Positions 1 to 8,716 are shown, counted from the stretch's first letter. The stretch is DNA of 41,138 nucleotides from Deltaproteobacteria bacterium (GCA_024279255.1 JAJRRT010000013.1:1-41138); one strand, 5' to 3'. Numbers and translations are program-made. The notes: a model not told the origin generated them from the sequence alone.

Positions 1-47
<47 letters not shown>

Positions 48-88
48 ACATTGAAAGAGAAGCTTTATCGCCCACCTGCGGGCATTTG

Positions 89-583
89 TCAACCCTTTTC
101 TACTGGAGTTTTCGCTGCCTTTGGTGCCTCGACAAAACCACTCAAGCTAAGGTTGTATCGCGGGTGGCTAAAGTGATGAGTTTTTGAAGATTGCGCAAAT
201 AACCAGCCATCGTACAATTGCTCGCCATTATCACTGATAACAACTTGAACGGCTGGGTTCTCAACGCCTTTGCCGCGTGAGGTTATCTTACCGTCCGACA
301 TGATAAAATTGGGCAAGAAAGCTTCAATCCCAATCTTCATCTTAGACCCAGGGATGACAAAACTACTCCCAATGGCGACGGTATAAACGGCAGAAGAATC
401 AGCCTCCTGATCTCCAACAGTAATTTTCACTGCCGACCATCCGGCCTTGACTTCATCTGGAACAACAACTTGAATTGTACCCTCAGCTTGTACCTTTTCG
501 ACTACCGGCGCAGACTCTTCCTGCTGGCTGCACCCGCTGAGTAAAACAAAAAACAGGGAGAAACCAATAATCAGCTTATTCAT
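89..583 (-). CDS. Small lipoprotein, DUF2155-like
   Basis: Protein of 164 residues if translated from the ATG at 583, which has AGGAGG just upstream; a longer frame from 670 lacks a comparable site and would bury the signal peptide. The N-terminus MNKLIIGFSLFFVLLSGCSQ is a lipoprotein signal peptide with lipobox LSGC, so the mature protein should be lipid-anchored at Cys17. The rest is one beta-rich domain (VVVPDEVKAGWSAVKITV, then FVIPGSKMKIGIEAFLPNF and GWLFAQSSKTHHFSHPRY). This resembles the DUF2155 lipoproteins of Geobacter relatives, recalled from memory. Function unknown. It is followed on the same strand by tRNA-Arg; nothing ties it to a pathway. Confidence 0.75.
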   Translation of the reverse strand: MNKLIIGFSLFFVLLSGCSQQEESAPVVEKVQAEGTIQVVVPDEVKAGWSAVKITVGDQEADSSAVYTVAIGSSFVIPGSKMKIGIEAFLPNFIMSDGKITSRGKGVENPAVQVVISDNGEQLYDGWLFAQSSKTHHFSHPRYNLSLSGFVEAPKAAKTPVEKG

Positions 584-823
584 TACGTACCTCCTGATCG
601 CCGCATCAACCCATAATAATATGGCAGGCTTGCTGTTTCCACCCCTAGGGGGATTTGTTGAAATAAACATGGCGAAGAAAGGGGGAATTCAGTTACTACA
701 TCACCACGATCACGGCAATACCTGCGTAGCCTGACTGTACTCACTGGCGCGGTGCTCTTCTGACGTTGAGTCAGCGCTTGTCCCGCTTCGAATCCCTACT
801 TAAGGGGATTGTTTAAATTAAAC

Positions 824-911
<88 letters not shown>

Positions 912-989
912 GCAACCTAATTCTTCTACTTTCGCGCAGCAATGTTTGACACTTGCAGCACTTCGAACCCAGTGAGGTTCATTGTATTA

Positions 990-1075
990 TGGCGGAGGAG
1001 GTAGGATTTGAACCCACGGAACTCTCGTTCAACAGTTTTCAAGACTGCCGCCTTAAGCCACTCGGCCACTCCTCC
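990..1075 (-). tRNA. tRNA-Ser(TGA)
   Basis: Class II tRNA on the minus strand with acceptor GGAGGAG/CTCCTCC, discriminator G, encoded CCA and a long variable arm. The anticodon arm GCAGT-CTTGAAA-ACTGT gives anticodon TGA. It lies immediately downstream of serS, so three serine-decoding components cluster here. Confidence 0.95.
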
Positions 1076-1147
1076 GTAATTATTTGCAATGTTCGAAAAG
1101 CGCGCCGACCTTATCCAAAATCAGAAGAAAAAGCAAGCATAAAGACT

Positions 1148-2419
1148 TTAGCCCGTGATCTTTTCCAATCCACCCATATAAGGTTGCAGAGCTTCGGGGA
1201 CAACCACCGACCCATCGGCCTGCTGGTAATTTTCAAGAATTGCGACGAGGGTACGACCAACCGCCAAACCAGAGCCATTCAGGGTATGAACCAGCTCGGG
1301 TTTCTTTCCCCCTTCGCGGCGGAAGCGGATAGCGGCACGCCGCGCCTGGAAATCACGGAAATTCGAACAGGAGGATATTTCTCGATAGCAATCCTGACCT
1401 GGCAACCAGACTTCAATATCAAAAGTCCGTGCAGCTGAAAATCCAATATCTCCGGTACAGAGATCGACAACCCGATATGGCAGATTTAGAATCTGTAGTA
1501 CTTTTTCGGCATCAGCCAGCAGACTCAGCAATTCGGCATCTGAATCCTCCGGACGGGCAAATTTCACCAACTCGACTTTATTGAATTGATGCTGACGAAT
1601 CAAGCCGCGCGTATCTCGGCCATGCGAGCCAGCCTCTTTACGGAAACAAGGGGTATAGGCGGTGTACTTTACCGGCAGATCCGCATCGACTAAAATTTCA
1701 TCACGGTGGATATTGGTTACCGGCACCTCTGCGGTTGGAATCAGAAACAGATCCACATCTTCGGTATGAAACAGATCTTCTTCGAATTTTGGCAATTGAC
1801 CCGTTGCAGTCATACTCGTGCGATTCACCAGAAATGGCGGCAGAGTTTCAGTATAGTCGTGCTGATCGGTATGCAGATCAAGCATCAGGTTGATCAGTGC
1901 TCGCTCCAGACGTGCGCCTGCCCCGCGATAGAGAACAAAACGTGCGCCGGCAATTTTGGTCCCGCGCTCAAAATCGAGGATACCCAGATCTTCACCCAGA
2001 TCCCAATGCGATTTAGCCTCAAAGTCGAGTTCGGGAATTGTACCCCAGGTGCGCACCTCAACATTGGCATCTTCACTAGCACCGAGCGGACAATCCTGAT
2101 GGGGAATATTTGGGATAGTCAGCAGCAATTGCTGCAACTCATCTTCAACCCCGCGCAACTCATCATCGATTTGCTTAATTCGCGCCGAAACCTCTTTCAT
2201 CTGCGCGATCTCGGTCTGAACCTGACTTTTATCTTTGGTCCGCCCGATTATTGCCGATACCCGATTCTTTTCAGCCTTGAGAGATTCCCCTTCGCTCAGC
2301 AGTTCACGTCGCCGAGAATCGAGGCCACTGAAAGCCGAGAGGTCAACCTCACCACTGCGATGAGCTAGAGCCGCTTTTGCCGCCTCCAGATTTTCGCGCA
2401 AGTATTTGATATCGAGCAT
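1148..2419 (-). CDS. serS: Serine--tRNA ligase
   Basis: Cytosolic class II aminoacyl-tRNA synthetase of 423 residues that charges tRNA-Ser (and tRNA-Sec) with serine. The start at 2419 ([18 protein letters not shown]) is preceded by GGAGG; the upstream in-frame extension is low-complexity and untypical. Residues ~1-105 form the helical coiled-coil arm that reaches the long variable arm of tRNA-Ser. The catalytic domain follows, with motif 2 around [20 protein letters not shown], a typical QFNKVELV segment, and motif 3 [16 protein letters not shown] near the C-terminus. Length and motif order fit bacterial SerRS. Two tRNA-Ser genes lie directly downstream on the same strand and may be co-transcribed. 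Confidence 0.97.
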   Translation of the reverse strand: MLDIKYLRENLEAAKAALAHRSGEVDLSAFSGLDSRRRELLSEGESLKAEKNRVSAIIGRTKDKSQVQTEIAQMKEVSARIKQIDDELRGVEDELQQLLLTIPNIPHQDCPLGASEDANVEVRTWGTIPELDFEAKSHWDLGEDLGILDFERGTKIAGARFVLYRGAGARLERALINLMLDLHTDQHDYTETLPPFLVNRTSMTATGQLPKFEEDLFHTEDVDLFLIPTAEVPVTNIHRDEILVDADLPVKYTAYTPCFRKEAGSHGRDTRGLIRQHQFNKVELVKFARPEDSDAELLSLLADAEKVLQILNLPYRVVDLCTGDIGFSAARTFDIEVWLPGQDCYREISSCSNFRDFQARRAAIRFRREGGKKPELVHTLNGSGLAVGRTLVAILENYQQADGSVVVPEALQPYMGGLEKITG

Positions 2420-2550
2420 GATTTTTTCCTCCAAAATTTTAGGAAAGTCGAACCGAAGTAGATAGCATTTATGCGCCCGCAGGGTCAAGGGCTGCGAGGC
2501 GCGAGGCGCGAGGAAAGGTTCCACATATCCAACCCCGTAGTCAACCCCGA

Positions 2551-2672
2551 CGAGTGAGAGATGTGCGACAGGTGCAAGGCGCAGCCTGAGTTTTACCGCA
2601 GGTGTAGCGCTAGCTACATCGAGGATGAAAACGAAGGCTGTAACGCCGCAGATGCCGTGCAGCTCTCACTCG
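2551..2672. repeat. Long imperfect palindrome, intergenic element copy A
   Basis: The ends are the perfect inverted pair CGAGTGAGAG (2551-2560) and CTCTCACTCG (2663-2672). The inner arms carry GGTGCAAGGCGCAGCCTGAG on the left and AACGCCGCAGATGCC on the right, and the centre is a perfect hairpin TGTAGC-GCTA-GCTACA (2603-2618). The same plan recurs at 3262-3378, 5964-6078 and 33742-33862. Its right edge overlaps the last 7 bases of the HD-domain gene. Confidence 0.75.
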
Positions 2673-3241
2673 CTCTTCCCATTGATCCACCAGTCACGGT
2701 CATCATCAAACCACCACTTTGAAGAATCGGTGCTCCAGATGCTGGCTGCGAGCTGGCGTGCGGCTTCAGTTTTGAGTCGTTCAATCGAAAAAGGGAACCA
2801 CTCATCAGCATTGCGATTGCCGAGATCTTTATGCTCCTTGAGAGCAAGAATCATCTCTAGCTGATCGGCATCGTTAGCAATCAAGGCCTCAGGAGTTTCT
2901 CGCGCATTGAATTCAACCAGAGTCAGGCGATAATCGTCACCAAAAGGGAGTTGATCTGCCAAATCATCGACCGCCTTCATCTCATCGACCTTAACGTACT
3001 TCTTGTTAACATAGTTCAGATCACCAGTTCGCGCCTCGGGGATATCGTGAAAAAGACAGAGCTGAATAACGCGCGCAACGTCCACATGACCGTCGATTTG
3101 CGCCAGAGTATAACCGATCATCGCCGTGCGAAAACTGTGCTCAGCTACCGATTCAGCTCCTGAACCAAGAAATTGAAATCCGGTCCGTGGTGTTTTTTTC
3201 AACATTCCAACTTCAAATAGAAAATTCGCCAGATTTTTCAT
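2666..3241 (-). CDS. HD-domain phosphohydrolase (YfbR/HDDC2-like 5'-nucleotidase)
   Basis: Soluble protein of 191 residues. The start at 3241 (MKNLANFLFEVGMLKKTPRTG) follows GGAG at good spacing; a longer frame to 3322 runs into palindrome copy B and is unlikely. The HD metal-binding residues are visible: H35 in AEHSFRTA, H65-D66 in LFHDIPEA, and a distal Asp in ANDADQLE (~124-126). The segment HDIPEARTGD and the overall length match the YfbR/HDDC2 family, which removes phosphate from deoxynucleoside monophosphates. That activity is a family-level inference. No functional link to the neighbours is visible. Confidence 0.8.
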   Translation of the reverse strand: MKNLANFLFEVGMLKKTPRTGFQFLGSGAESVAEHSFRTAMIGYTLAQIDGHVDVARVIQLCLFHDIPEARTGDLNYVNKKYVKVDEMKAVDDLADQLPFGDDYRLTLVEFNARETPEALIANDADQLEMILALKEHKDLGNRNADEWFPFSIERLKTEAARQLAASIWSTDSSKWWFDDDRDWWINGKSE

Positions 3242-3261
3242 CTTTACTCCTACTTCTTCAG

Positions 3262-3378
3262 CTGGCTCAAAAAGGTACAGATGCAAGGCTTGCGAAACCG
3301 CAGCAGTGAGGCGTAGTGACAACTACGTCGAACTGCGAGGAATGAGCATAACGCCTCAGGTGTGCCTTTTTCAGCCAG
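3262..3378. repeat. Long imperfect palindrome, intergenic element copy B
   Basis: The outer arms CTGGCTCAAAAAGGTACA (3262-3279) and TGTGCCTTTTTCAGCCAG (3361-3378) are inverted copies with two mismatches. Inside are GATGCAAGGC (left) and AACGCCTCAGGTG (right) and a central hairpin CGTAGT-GACA-ACTACG (3312-3327). The element fills the gap between the EamA stop and the HD gene start. Confidence 0.8.
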
Positions 3379-3379
3379 T

Positions 3380-4261
3380 TCACCCATGCCAAATAAAAAA
3401 AACCCCGGCCAAGATCAATCCGGTCGACGCCAACCGCATCCGACCAAATGACTCCCCAAGAAAGAAGATGCCGATCAGGACGCCAATCAATAAACTGACC
3501 TGACGTAGCGGGACCGCATAACTGACTGGTGACAGCTGCAACCCGTAACGAAAGGTCAAAAAAGAGCCCAGCATCACCGGGCCTGACCAGAGAACTAACT
3601 TCCGACTGTCCCGCCACTCGGCCAAAACCCGGCCACGATAGCAGGGCCGCAGTAAATTCAGGGACATATATCCGAGCATAAAGAGCACCAGGATGTAGGT
3701 AAGGTGATAGGCACTGTAACTATTGACCCCCTGCTTATCGATAATTGCCCCGATCGAATAGGCCAGACCAGCCAACAACGCCGACCGTACTGAGCTATCA
3801 CCCAAATTTCGCAAGGGCCGCAGTAACTCATCCAGACCGAGTCGTCGCAGTTGAATGCTGTACGCACCAGCAACGATCAACATAATTCCTGCCACTCCCG
3901 CGAATGAAAGTTGCTCCCCCAGCAACACCACCCCCCAGATCGGCACATAGAGCATCGAGGTTTGGGCCAACGGATAAGTAATCGACAGATCCCCCTCACG
4001 GTAGGCCTTTCCGGTAAACCAATGATAAAGCACAAAACAGACGGCGGCACTAGCGGCCAACAGCAGGTACTGTGGTGTAAATGGAGGGAAAGGACGACCC
4101 GGCAGGAGCATATAGATGTTCATCAAGCCAAAAGCACAGGCAAACATCCACCAGATGAACACCGTCTTGTCTCGGCTCTTCTTAACCAGCAAATTCCACA
4201 ATGCGTGCATGACCGCAGAAACAATAATCAACAACAGGGCCGAATTTTCCATGGCGGGCAT
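3380..4261 (-). CDS. EamA/DMT-family transporter
   Basis: Integral inner-membrane protein of 293 residues with about ten hydrophobic segments arranged as two repeats, the layout of the drug/metabolite transporter (EamA) family. The first helix begins ENSALLLIIVSAVMHALWNL; the second repeat begins about residue 160 (SALLAGLAYSIGAIIDKQG) and ends with SLLIGVLIGIFFLGESFGRM, a typical EamA tail. The substrate cannot be read from the sequence. Two starts compete: ATG 4261 and ATG 4252 (MENSALL); neither has a strong ribosome site. The gene ends 2 bp before palindrome copy B. Confidence 0.85.
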   Translation of the reverse strand: MPAMENSALLLIIVSAVMHALWNLLVKKSRDKTVFIWWMFACAFGLMNIYMLLPGRPFPPFTPQYLLLAASAAVCFVLYHWFTGKAYREGDLSITYPLAQTSMLYVPIWGVVLLGEQLSFAGVAGIMLIVAGAYSIQLRRLGLDELLRPLRNLGDSSVRSALLAGLAYSIGAIIDKQGVNSYSAYHLTYILVLFMLGYMSLNLLRPCYRGRVLAEWRDSRKLVLWSGPVMLGSFLTFRYGLQLSPVSYAVPLRQVSLLIGVLIGIFFLGESFGRMRLASTGLILAGVFFIWHG

Positions 4262-4526
4262 ATTAGCAGGCTATCGAACATAACAAAAGCCTGCTGCGAA
4301 ACCTACTGATCAGCCCATATCTTCACCAATTCCCAACAGTTAGGCCGACTATCTATTGAAAGTTGATGAAAATCTTGGCTTAACCAACAACCTTCTGCCT
4401 GTGGCGTGTGAACCCTGACCGCTGGCTGGCCGGTGATAGCAGCGAAGAAAAGCGCATTGACAGGCGAAAAGCGATTGATATTCTTAAAGTTGACCTCTTT
4501 GGTCACCCGTTAAAGAAAGGACTGTC

Positions 4527-5906
4527 ATGGGTAATACACGGACTGAAAAAGACAGCCTCGGCAGCATGCAGGTCCCTGCAGACGCTCTGTACGGCGCTCA
4601 AACAGCACGCGCGATAGAGAATTTTCCAATCTCTGGGCTCCCGCTCCCCCGTACCCTTCTCTATGCTCTGGTGTTAATCAAGCAGCAGGCGGCTCTGGTC
4701 AACAACGATCTCGGATTACTCGCCAAAGATCGCGCAATGGCCATTGTCGATGCAGCAGCAGAAATCCTCAACGGTAATCATAACCAGCATTTTCCAGTCG
4801 ACATTTACCAAACGGGTTCAGGGACCAGCAGTAACATGAACGTCAATGAGGTCATTGCACACCGCGCTAGCCAGTTACTTGACACAAAAAGCAGTAGCAG
4901 GCCACTCCACCCCAACGATGAAGTCAATCTCGGCCAGTCGAGCAACGATGTTTTTCCCAGCGCAATTCACGTCGCTTGCGCACAACAACTGCAGGAAAAA
5001 TTACTCCCGTCCCTGCAGCATTTTGAAAACCTCCTCACCGCCAAGTCGACCGAATTCACCAAGGTCATCAAGATCGGACGGACCCACCTGCAAGACGCCA
5101 CTCCGGTGACCTTCGGCCAGGTATTCAGTGGCTATGCACGTCAGGTACAGCTTGCCCAGGAACGCTTGGCGACAGAGTCAAGCGGGCTCTACGAACTGCC
5201 CCTGGGTGGCACCGCCGTCGGCACGGGAATTAACACGCACGCCGAGTTTGCAGCGCGTACAATCCACCTCATCGCCAAGCAAACGCGTCTCCCCTTTCGT
5301 GAGGCCATTAACCATTTCGAAGCTCAGGCTGCTCGTGATGCCTTGGTTGCGGTCAGTGGCTCGCTTAAAGCTTGCGCCGTCAGCCTGTCAAAAATCGCCA
5401 ATGATATCCGCCTGCTCGGCAGCGGCCCGCGTTGTGGCTATGGCGAACTCCAATTGCCCGCAGTTCAACCGGGGAGTTCAATCATGCCCGGCAAGGTTAA
5501 CCCGGTAATGGCCGAAAGCCTGATTCAGGTCTGCGCACGGGTAATTGGCAATGATGCCAGTATCACTTTATGTGGCCTGGGGGGATATTTTGAGCTGAAT
5601 ACGATGATGCCGCTGATGGCAGCAGCAATGCTGGAAAGTATCGAACTTTTGGCCAATGCCGTCAGTCTGTTTAGCGACCGCTGCCTGACCGGTCTGCAGG
5701 TTAATAACAAGCGTTGTGCTGAACTGATGGAGCAGAGTCTGGCGCTGGTCACCTCTCTGGCCCCGGTCATCGGTTACGACCGAGCAGCAGAACTAGCAAA
5801 GCAAGCTTATCTGGAGAATAAAACTATCCGTGAGCTGCTACTGGCTGAACAGATTCTACCCGCAGACGAACTGAGCCGACTGCTCGACCCGGAACAGATG
5901 ATTTAA
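4527..5906 (+). CDS. fumC: Fumarate hydratase class II
   Basis: Cytosolic homotetrameric enzyme of 459 residues that interconverts fumarate and L-malate in the TCA cycle. Family features in order: TGSGTSSNMNVNEVIAHR (~100), HPNDEVNLGQSSNDVFPSA (~130), GRTHLQDATPVTFGQ (~185) and the fumarase/aspartase signature GSSIMPGKVNP with the catalytic Ser loop at G316-S317-S318. The TGSGT-SNMN and HPNDEV segments favour FumC over aspartase, which has GGAG..NMNTNE. The start ATG is preceded by GAAAGGA. It is the only plus-strand gene in this part and appears monocistronic. Confidence 0.93.
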   Translation: MGNTRTEKDSLGSMQVPADALYGAQTARAIENFPISGLPLPRTLLYALVLIKQQAALVNNDLGLLAKDRAMAIVDAAAEILNGNHNQHFPVDIYQTGSGTSSNMNVNEVIAHRASQLLDTKSSSRPLHPNDEVNLGQSSNDVFPSAIHVACAQQLQEKLLPSLQHFENLLTAKSTEFTKVIKIGRTHLQDATPVTFGQVFSGYARQVQLAQERLATESSGLYELPLGGTAVGTGINTHAEFAARTIHLIAKQTRLPFREAINHFEAQAARDALVAVSGSLKACAVSLSKIANDIRLLGSGPRCGYGELQLPAVQPGSSIMPGKVNPVMAESLIQVCARVIGNDASITLCGLGGYFELNTMMPLMAAAMLESIELLANAVSLFSDRCLTGLQVNNKRCAELMEQSLALVTSLAPVIGYDRAAELAKQAYLENKTIRELLLAEQILPADELSRLLDPEQMI

Positions 5907-5916
5907 AAAGAGAATT

Positions 5917-5953
5917 AACTCCCTCACTCGCCTTCAGAGAGAGGTGGGGTTTT
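5917..5953 (+). terminator. Possible weak terminator after fumC
   Basis: An imperfect inverted repeat AACTCCCTCACTC ... GAGAGAGGTGGGGTT is followed by TTT, 11 bp after the fumC stop. Pairing is incomplete (about nine pairs plus wobble), so this is a tentative call. Confidence 0.35.
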
Positions 5954-5963
5954 AGATGGCTAA

Positions 5964-6078
5964 GCAAAAATTTCGTCATACAAGGCTTGGTGAATTTTCA
6001 GGGACGAAAGCATACATCAGTATGTCAAGGTTGTGAAAGTTCAGCGCAATGCAGGAGATCGAACTTTTTACGACGTCA
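5964..6078. repeat. Long imperfect palindrome, intergenic element copy C
   Basis: The left arm AAAAATTTCGTCATACAAGGC and the right arm (6058-6078, ending ACGACGTCAT) are imperfect inverted copies. The centre is CATAC-ATCA-GTATG (6011-6024). It is the most diverged of the four copies but keeps the CAAGGC landmark and central pairing. It sits between the convergent fumC and RNA methyltransferase genes. Confidence 0.6.
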
Positions 6079-7329
6079 TCAAGCCGTAGCAAATATACAC
6101 TTAAGATAACGGCTGTCAGCAAAATCGAGAGGATGATCGAGAGCGTGGCTGGTTTCGGTAATCTCACGCAAAGGGCGGCCGGTGCGCTCGGCGGCGGTGC
6201 ATACCGTTTGGCGGAAATCCTCTGCCCTCACCGGGTTTGAGCAGGAGGAAAGAACAATATCACCGTCGGGAACAAGCAGATTGATGCCCAACCGAGCGAG
6301 GCGGCCATAAGCATTCAGAGCATCTTTGACCTGTAAACGGCGAACTGCAAAAGCTGGTGGGTCGATGATCACCACCTCATATTTCTTCCCCTGTTTTATC
6401 AATTCAGCCAACGCCTTAAAAGCGTCATCCTCAATCGTCAAGTGCTTGGTCGCTGCGATAGCAGGGACATCTGCGTTGAGGGCAAAGTTACGCTTAGATG
6501 ACTCCAGAGCTGGGCCACTCTGATCAATACTGGTCACTTCAGTTGCACCACCACGAGCCGCAGCAAGAGAAAATCCACCGTTATAAGAAAAGACGTTAAG
6601 GACTCGTTTCCCCCTGGAAAGCTTCTCAACGCGGGCACGATTGTCACGCTGATCAAGAAAGAAGCCGGTCTTCTGGCCATAGATCGGGTCGACCTCAAAG
6701 TAGAGACCATTTTCGCGGCAGGTCAGAGTTTTGCTGATTGGTTCACCGTATATGATCTGGCCATCTTCAAGACCACGCAAATGTTCGGGGTGTTGCTTCA
6801 TCCCTCGACTCATGCGCAGCACGATGCGATCGAGGGGTTGCTGCTCAAGCAGACAATCTAGACAGTCGTAAAGATGAGGAAGCCAAGCGTGGGTATAAAG
6901 TTTGACCACCGCAGTTTCGGCGTAGCGATCGATAACCATCCCCGACATTCCATCGCTCTCACCATGAACCATACGGTAACCATCGGTTTTAGTTTTCAGG
7001 AGTGGAAGCCGACGAGCCAACGCTTTTGCAATGCGATCAGCAAAAAAGTCTCGATCGATTGGTCCGGGTTTGCTGGTCCGCAGAGCTCGCATGCGAATTG
7101 GTGAAAGAGGATCATAGAGCCCGACAGCAACAAACCTTTTTTTGCTGTCAAAAACAACGGCCAGATCTCCCGGTTGTCCCTGGCTTGGCTCTTCCTTGAT
7201 ACGCTCAGCGTAAAGCCAGGGATGACCACGATGCAAACTTGCTATCCCGGAATTTGTCACCTGCAGCTTGAGAGGCCTGTTTGTGCAATGCGGCCATTCA
7301 GACAATATAGGATGTAGACTGTGGGTCAT
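6079..7329 (-). CDS. Class I SAM-dependent RNA methyltransferase, RlmI-like
   Basis: Cytosolic protein of 416 residues. Residues ~18-100 look like an N-terminal PUA RNA-binding domain (SGIASLHRGHPWLYAERI ... VGLYDPLSPIRMRAL). The middle contains EVDPIYGQKTGFFLDQRDNR, typical of the RlmI/RlmK central domain. The Rossmann methyltransferase core has the SAM motif VLNVFSYNGGFSLAAARGG, the acidic SIDQSGPALE strand and the catalytic-loop motif DPPAFA. Family members such as E. coli RlmI make m5C in 23S rRNA; the exact target here is inferred. The start at 7329 has CTGGAG upstream. The gene ends directly at palindrome copy C. Confidence 0.87.
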   Translation of the reverse strand: MTHSLHPILSEWPHCTNRPLKLQVTNSGIASLHRGHPWLYAERIKEEPSQGQPGDLAVVFDSKKRFVAVGLYDPLSPIRMRALRTSKPGPIDRDFFADRIAKALARRLPLLKTKTDGYRMVHGESDGMSGMVIDRYAETAVVKLYTHAWLPHLYDCLDCLLEQQPLDRIVLRMSRGMKQHPEHLRGLEDGQIIYGEPISKTLTCRENGLYFEVDPIYGQKTGFFLDQRDNRARVEKLSRGKRVLNVFSYNGGFSLAAARGGATEVTSIDQSGPALESSKRNFALNADVPAIAATKHLTIEDDAFKALAELIKQGKKYEVVIIDPPAFAVRRLQVKDALNAYGRLARLGINLLVPDGDIVLSSCSNPVRAEDFRQTVCTAAERTGRPLREITETSHALDHPLDFADSRYLKCIFATA

Positions 7330-7398
7330 AAATCAAACATCTCCAGGAGACTGTCTCATCAACAGCCTCCTGATAAGGATCGATATTATCGAAGTCAG

Positions 7399-7857
7399 TT
7401 ATCGCGCCAGCGCCTCTGATTCCACATTAAAACGGTACACCGAAAACTCTCCACCTTTATCGAGTAAACCCAAGGTGATCTTGGCGTCGCCGGTCTCGTA
7501 TCGAGCCTTAATCGAATAACTGATTATCGTTTGTTTTTTCCCTTCAGGCGTATCTCCTGAATAAATTTCCTCAAAGATCGGCTCATCCATCTCTTGCAGG
7601 GCACCAATTCTGGACAATGCATTGATGATATTTGCAAATTTCTCTTTAGATGTTTTTTGCATGAACTTTTCAGACATATATTCTTGAGCGACAGCAGGGT
7701 CCCATTTTGAGAGTGCGGGGATAGCCTGTTTCACGTAAGGGACTGCTGTCGTAATGTACTGCGCCTCTTTCTGGTCGGAATAGTATTTAAAACCAAAGAC
7801 AATAGACAACCCGAGACAAGTCAGGCCACAGACCATGATGAGTATTTTCTTTTTCAT
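7399..7857 (-). CDS. Unknown protein with one N-terminal membrane segment
   Basis: Protein of 152 residues from the ATG at 7857 (MKKKILIMVCGLTCLGLSIVFGFKYY), which has GAGGA upstream. Positive residues followed by a ~20-residue hydrophobic stretch predict a signal anchor, with the remainder outside the cytoplasm. The soluble part (VKQAIPALSKWDPAVAQEYM ... KITLGLLDKGGEFSVYRFNV) has the alpha+beta look of small NTF2-like folds such as DUF4019-type proteins, but I do not recognise the family. The gene is transcribed away from the flagellar cluster and spaced 69 bp from the RNA methyltransferase. Confidence 0.65.
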   Translation of the reverse strand: MKKKILIMVCGLTCLGLSIVFGFKYYSDQKEAQYITTAVPYVKQAIPALSKWDPAVAQEYMSEKFMQKTSKEKFANIINALSRIGALQEMDEPIFEEIYSGDTPEGKKQTIISYSIKARYETGDAKITLGLLDKGGEFSVYRFNVESEALAR

Positions 7858-8051
7858 TGAGTCCTCGCTTACAAGCATAAATCGCTGGAGAATTATCCAT
7901 ATTTAAAAAAATCTTTGAAGACTGACAAGCCTTCAAAGCAACCCTCCGCAACGGTCAATTTTGCCAGAACCTATCACGGATACTCTCAGAATAGCGAGTA
8001 AGGGATTTGATAACTGATCAAATGAACCATTCATTAATCTGCAAAAATAAC

Positions 8052-8079
8052 TAAAGCTTTTTCTTTTTCATGTCGATAG
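8052..8079 (+). promoter_or_regulatory. Candidate sigma-28 (FliA) promoter upstream of the flgM cluster
   Basis: TAAAGCTT at 8052-8059 and GTCGATAG at 8072-8079 resemble the flagellar sigma-28 elements TAAAGTTT and GCCGATAA. The spacing is one base longer than the usual TAAA-N15. It lies 73 bp before the first gene of the cluster. The same TAAA-N16 layout occurs upstream of fliC. Confidence 0.5.
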
Positions 8080-8152
8080 CAAGCATAAGGGATGACTTCT
8101 GTGCTGGTGGATAAAGCAAAGAAAGTCGACCCTTACTGGGATGGAGGAAATA

Positions 8153-8716
8153 ATGGTCGATAAAATATCACCGGTTCAGCCGGTTAAAGATGCAACAAAA
8201 CAACCACAAGAGTTCTACACAAAGACTGATGTAGAGTTGAATGAAAAGCACTCTTCCAATAAAGATCACGTCAGTGTTGATCATGATTCTGAGATCACGA
8301 CTTACGGTAAGTTAGCCGGTGTAGAAATAGGATCTGCTTACCAGCTGCTGATGCAGATGGTGGTTAAGACCCTTAATGATCAAGGAGTTCCTACCCAAAT
8401 CAGTATCGGCGAGACAGATATCAACTTCGAAACCCTAACTCCCGAAGCAGCCACTGAATTGGTCAGCGAAGATGGGTACTTTGGAGTTGAAAAAACCTCG
8501 CAACGGATCGTCGACTTCGCAATTAACGCGTTCGGCAATGACCCCGCGAAATTAACGCAAATGAAAGACGCGATAGATAAAGGATTTCAGGAAGCAGCAG
8601 ACGCCTTTGGCGGCAAGCTACCCGACATTTCGCACCAGACCTATGCAGCGGTGATGGAAAAACTCGATAACTTTGCCGGTGAGACTGGTGAGAAAAAAGG
8701 AGTGGATCATGGTTGA
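8153..8716 (+). CDS. Conserved protein of unknown function leading the flgM operon
   Basis: Protein of 187 residues with the start at 8153 (MVDKISPVQP), chosen because GGAGG sits 5 bp upstream; the ATG at 8141 lies within that site. The first ~55 residues are polar and probably disordered. The C-terminal ~130 residues look helical, with EDGYFGVEKTSQRIVDFAIN and KDAIDKGFQEAADAFGG followed by LPDISHQTYAAVMEKLDNFA. It resembles the DUF5610-type helical proteins seen near flagellar genes, recalled from memory and unverified. It overlaps flgM by 8 bp, so translation is coupled. There are no membrane segments or enzyme motifs. A role tied to the FlgM/FliA switch or export is a guess from position only. 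Confidence 0.75.
   Translation: MVDKISPVQPVKDATKQPQEFYTKTDVELNEKHSSNKDHVSVDHDSEITTYGKLAGVEIGSAYQLLMQMVVKTLNDQGVPTQISIGETDINFETLTPEAATELVSEDGYFGVEKTSQRIVDFAINAFGNDPAKLTQMKDAIDKGFQEAADAFGGKLPDISHQTYAAVMEKLDNFAGETGEKKGVDHG

Noticed and set aside
671-823. Possible tRNA remnant (TTCGAATCCC) beside tRNA-Ser(GCT)
   Set aside because: No acceptor, D-arm or anticodon arm can be folded around it; nothing else is recognised in this gap.
1706-2368. 220-residue plus-strand frame antisense to serS
   Set aside because: SerRS is unambiguous on the other strand and the antisense product shows no domain.
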